This document shows, piece after piece, positions 61,999 to 64,000 of a stretch of 64,000 nucleotides of DNA. The stretch's first letter is position 1, and the number at the start of each line of letters is the position of its first letter. The notes beneath the pieces are model-generated. The model saw nothing but the letters and a program-made list of their open reading frames with translations, did not search any database and was not told the DNA's origin. The stretch comes from JBCAXA01 sp038749025 (GTDB lineage: Bacteria > Pseudomonadota > Gammaproteobacteria > Steroidobacterales > Woeseiaceae): contig JBCDIL010000010.1 of assembly GCA_038749025.1 (NCBI GenBank), forward strand, positions 1-64,000. Direction: 5' to 3'. Both the position numbers and the translations under genes were made by a program.

Positions 61999-64000
61999 AT
62001 GGACGTAACCCCCATTCTCGCCCCGTTGAATGACGCGCAACGGGAAGCAGTCACGGCGCCCGATGCGCCGACCCTCGTTATCGCCGGCGCCGGCAGCGGC
62101 AAGACCCGCGTGCTGGTGCATCGCGCCGCTTGGCTCATCCAGGTGGAGAACGTCGCGCCGCAAAGTCTGTTGGCCGTAACGTTCACGAACAAAGCCGCCG
62201 CCGAGATGCGCGGCCGGATCGAGCACCTGTTGCAACTGCCGGTCAACCAGCTCTGGATCGGCACTTTCCACGGGCTCGCGCATCGGTTGCTGCGCCGTCA
62301 TTGGCAAGAAGCGAACCTGCCGCAGAACTTCCAAATCATCGACGCGGCCGATCAGCAGCGGATGATCAAGCGGATCGTCCGCGGGCTTGATCTCGACGAT
62401 TCGCAATGGGTGCCGAAAGAAATCCAGTGGTTCATTAACGCGCAGAAAGACGAAGGCCTGCGCCCGCACCAAGTCGACGACAAGGGCGATAGCCAGCGCG
62501 CCAAGTTCATCGAGCTGTACCGGGCCTACGAAGAGGCCTGCGCGACGGCCGGTCTTGTCGATTTCGCCGAGCTGCTGCTGCGTGCGTACGAACTGTGGCG
62601 CGACAACAAGGCCGTGCTCGAGCATTACCAACGGCGCTTTCGGCATATCCTGGTCGACGAGTTTCAGGACACCAACGCCATTCAATACGCCTGGCTGAAA
62701 GTGCTGGCCGGCGACCAACGCCGTCCGTTCGTCGTGGGGGACGACGACCAGTCCATCTACCGCTGGCGAGGCGCCAAAGTCGAGCACATCCGTCGCTTCC
62801 AACGCGATTTTCCCGGCACGAAGATCGTTAAGCTTGAGCAAAACTACCGCTCGACCGGCACGATTCTGAAAGCCGCCAACGCGATCATCGCCAACAACGA
62901 TGGCCGAATGGGCAAGAACCTCTGGACCGAAGGCAACGAAGGCGAACCGATCCGCTTGTATGCCGCCTTCAACGAGCGCGACGAAGCCGACTTTATCGTC
63001 AACCGTATTCGCGAATGGGTCGACCAAGGCAACCTTCGCACCGAAGTCGCCATTCTGTACCGCTCTAACGCGCAATCCCGCGTGATGGAAGAAGGCTTGA
63101 TGAACGCGGCGATCCCATACCGCGTTTACGGCGGCCTGCGCTTCTTCGAGCGAGCCGAGATTAAAGACGCGTTGGCCTATATGCGCCTCGTCGTTAACCG
63201 CGACGACGACACATCGTTTGAGCGGGTCGTTAATACGCCGACGCGGGGCATCGGCTCGCGCAGCGTCGACGCGATTCGCGAATACGCCAAGGCCAATGCC
63301 TGCTCGTTGTGGCGCGCCGCCGGTGCTGTCGTCGCCGACGGCCTTGCATCACGCGCCGCCAACGCCGTGATGGCGTTCTTGAATCTCATCGAGTTCCTCG
63401 ACCGCGACACGAAGGGCTTGCCGCTGCACGAGCAAGTGGACCACATCGTCAAAGTCTCCGGGCTGCTGGATCACTACAACCGCGACCGCACCGACCGCTC
63501 GGAGGCGAAAGTTGAGAACTTGGAAGAACTCGTTAACGCGGCGCGTGGCTTCACGCTGGCCGAAGACGAAGAATTGCCGCCGATCGAGGCGTTTCTTGCA
63601 CACGCGGCGCTCGAAGCGGGAGAAGGCCAGGCCGATAAGTGGGACGACTGCGTCCAGCTGATGACGCTGCACTCGGCCAAAGGCCTCGAGTTCCCGCTCG
63701 TGTTTTTGGCCGGCATGGAAGACGGCTTGTTCCCGCACCAACGCTCGGTGAACGACCCAGGCGGGCTCGAAGAAGAGCGCCGGCTTTGCTACGTCGGTAC
63801 CACGCGGGCCATGCAGCGCCTATACCTGACCTACGCCGAGCAACGGCGCATGCACGGAATGGAGAATTTTTCGGTCCCTTCGCGCTTTATCGCCGAAATT
63901 CCGCACGAATGCGTGGAAGAAGTGCGCCCACGGGCCCGCGTATCGCGGCCGATGGCACCGCCGCGCTCACCCCGCGGCGGCCGCGCGGTGCCGGGCAGCA
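61999..64000 (+). CDS. uvrD: UvrD, DNA helicase II (3' end outside the window)
   Basis: A UvrD/Rep superfamily 1A helicase; 667 codons are present and the family usual is about 720-730, so roughly 55-65 residues are missing at the right edge. Motifs: LNDAQREAV (Q), IAGAGSGKTRVLVHR (Walker A, about 31-45), LLAVTFTNKAAAEM (Ia), LVDEFQDTN (II, about 218), VVGDDDQSIYRWRGA (III), LEQNYRST (IV), VQLMTLHSAKGLEFPLVF (V, about 555) and EEERRLCYVGTTRA (VI). AGGA lies 5 bases before the ATG. It acts in nucleotide-excision and mismatch repair. Confidence 0.95.
   Translation, partial: MDVTPILAPLNDAQREAVTAPDAPTLVIAGAGSGKTRVLVHRAAWLIQVENVAPQSLLAVTFTNKAAAEMRGRIEHLLQLPVNQLWIGTFHGLAHRLLRRHWQEANLPQNFQIIDAADQQRMIKRIVRGLDLDDSQWVPKEIQWFINAQKDEGLRPHQVDDKGDSQRAKFIELYRAYEEACATAGLVDFAELLLRAYELWRDNKAVLEHYQRRFRHILVDEFQDTNAIQYAWLKVLAGDQRRPFVVGDDDQSIYRWRGAKVEHIRRFQRDFPGTKIVKLEQNYRSTGTILKAANAIIANNDGRMGKNLWTEGNEGEPIRLYAAFNERDEADFIVNRIREWVDQGNLRTEVAILYRSNAQSRVMEEGLMNAAIPYRVYGGLRFFERAEIKDALAYMRLVVNRDDDTSFERVVNTPTRGIGSRSVDAIREYAKANACSLWRAAGAVVADGLASRAANAVMAFLNLIEFLDRDTKGLPLHEQVDHIVKVSGLLDHYNRDRTDRSEAKVENLEELVNAARGFTLAEDEELPPIEAFLAHAALEAGEGQADKWDDCVQLMTLHSAKGLEFPLVFLAGMEDGLFPHQRSVNDPGGLEEERRLCYVGTTRAMQRLYLTYAEQRRMHGMENFSVPSRFIAEIPHECVEEVRPRARVSRPMAPPRSPRGGRAVPGS

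Noticed and set aside
61867..63075. A 402-residue minus-strand frame opposite uvrD
   Set aside because: It is antisense to strongly supported UvrD motifs. Long shadow frames are common in GC-rich genes, and its sequence has no recognisable domain.

Overview
The window looks like a chromosomal segment of a free-living, aerobic, Gram-negative gammaproteobacterium. The evidence is the gene set and order: a divergent ponA / pilMNOPQ pair followed by aroK-aroB-dgt, the rph-rdgB-hemW block, yicC-gmk-rpoZ-spoT-ridA-recG, and an aa3-type cytochrome c oxidase operon with heme A synthesis genes. Several of these blocks lie on the origin-proximal side of Pseudomonas-like genomes. I cannot name the genus. 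I saw no tRNA or rRNA genes, prophage, insertion sequence or CRISPR array.

Layout: 0.2-5.0 kb (+) is a TetR regulator, a six-helix K+ channel-like protein and a PqiA-PqiA-PqiB-PqiC lipid-transport set. 5.0-8.2 kb (-) is a YbbA/YbbP ABC exporter, divergent from tesA-fadD and an exported CotH-like protein (8.2-11.6 kb). 11.6-13.5 kb (-) has a PPP-type metallophosphatase and a DUF4956 gene broken by an in-frame stop. 13.6-20.2 kb (-) has a lone pseudopilin, a DUF445 protein, hemE, pyrF, dgt, aroB and aroK. 20.2-27.0 kb (-) has an Ig-like-domain lipoprotein with its own terminator, then pilQPONM. 27.5-30.7 kb (+) has ponA and a conserved unknown. 31.3-37.0 kb (-) has gltA, rpmE, hemW, rdgB, rph and a PP2C phosphatase. 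37.3-44.9 kb (+) has yicC, gmk, rpoZ, spoT, ridA, recG and ubiA. 44.9-55.8 kb is mostly the respiratory block: coxB, coxA, a 42-residue assembly peptide, ctaG, coxC, SURF1, a SCO-like protein, ctaA and ctaB. 56.5-61.8 kb is an accessory stretch, and uvrD runs off the right edge.

The main non-coding features are five clusters of REP-like repeats (head TGTGGGAGCGGCGTC, partner CCCTCCCACAG). They form tandem arrays of fixed period: 126 bp at 30.7 kb, 111 bp in opposite orientation at 35.9 kb, exactly 110 bp at 55.9 and 57.3 kb, and a degenerate set at 58.2 kb. A GCCATC-type hexanucleotide run has grown inside the last unit of the 55.9 kb array. A second notable site is the gene-free stretch at 33.0-33.3 kb between rpmE and hemW. 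It carries three TTATNCACA DnaA boxes and one near-match beside an AT-rich tract, like a replication origin or DnaA-titration site.

Other points of interest are the coupling of a K+ channel-like gene to the pqi genes, the nonsense-interrupted DUF4956 gene beside CotH-like and phosphatase genes, a BioC-like protein whose SAM-binding loop is degenerate, and a lipase-like gene whose evident signal peptide lies upstream of any standard start codon. All calls come from reading the sequence and recalled family knowledge; no database search or computation was run.
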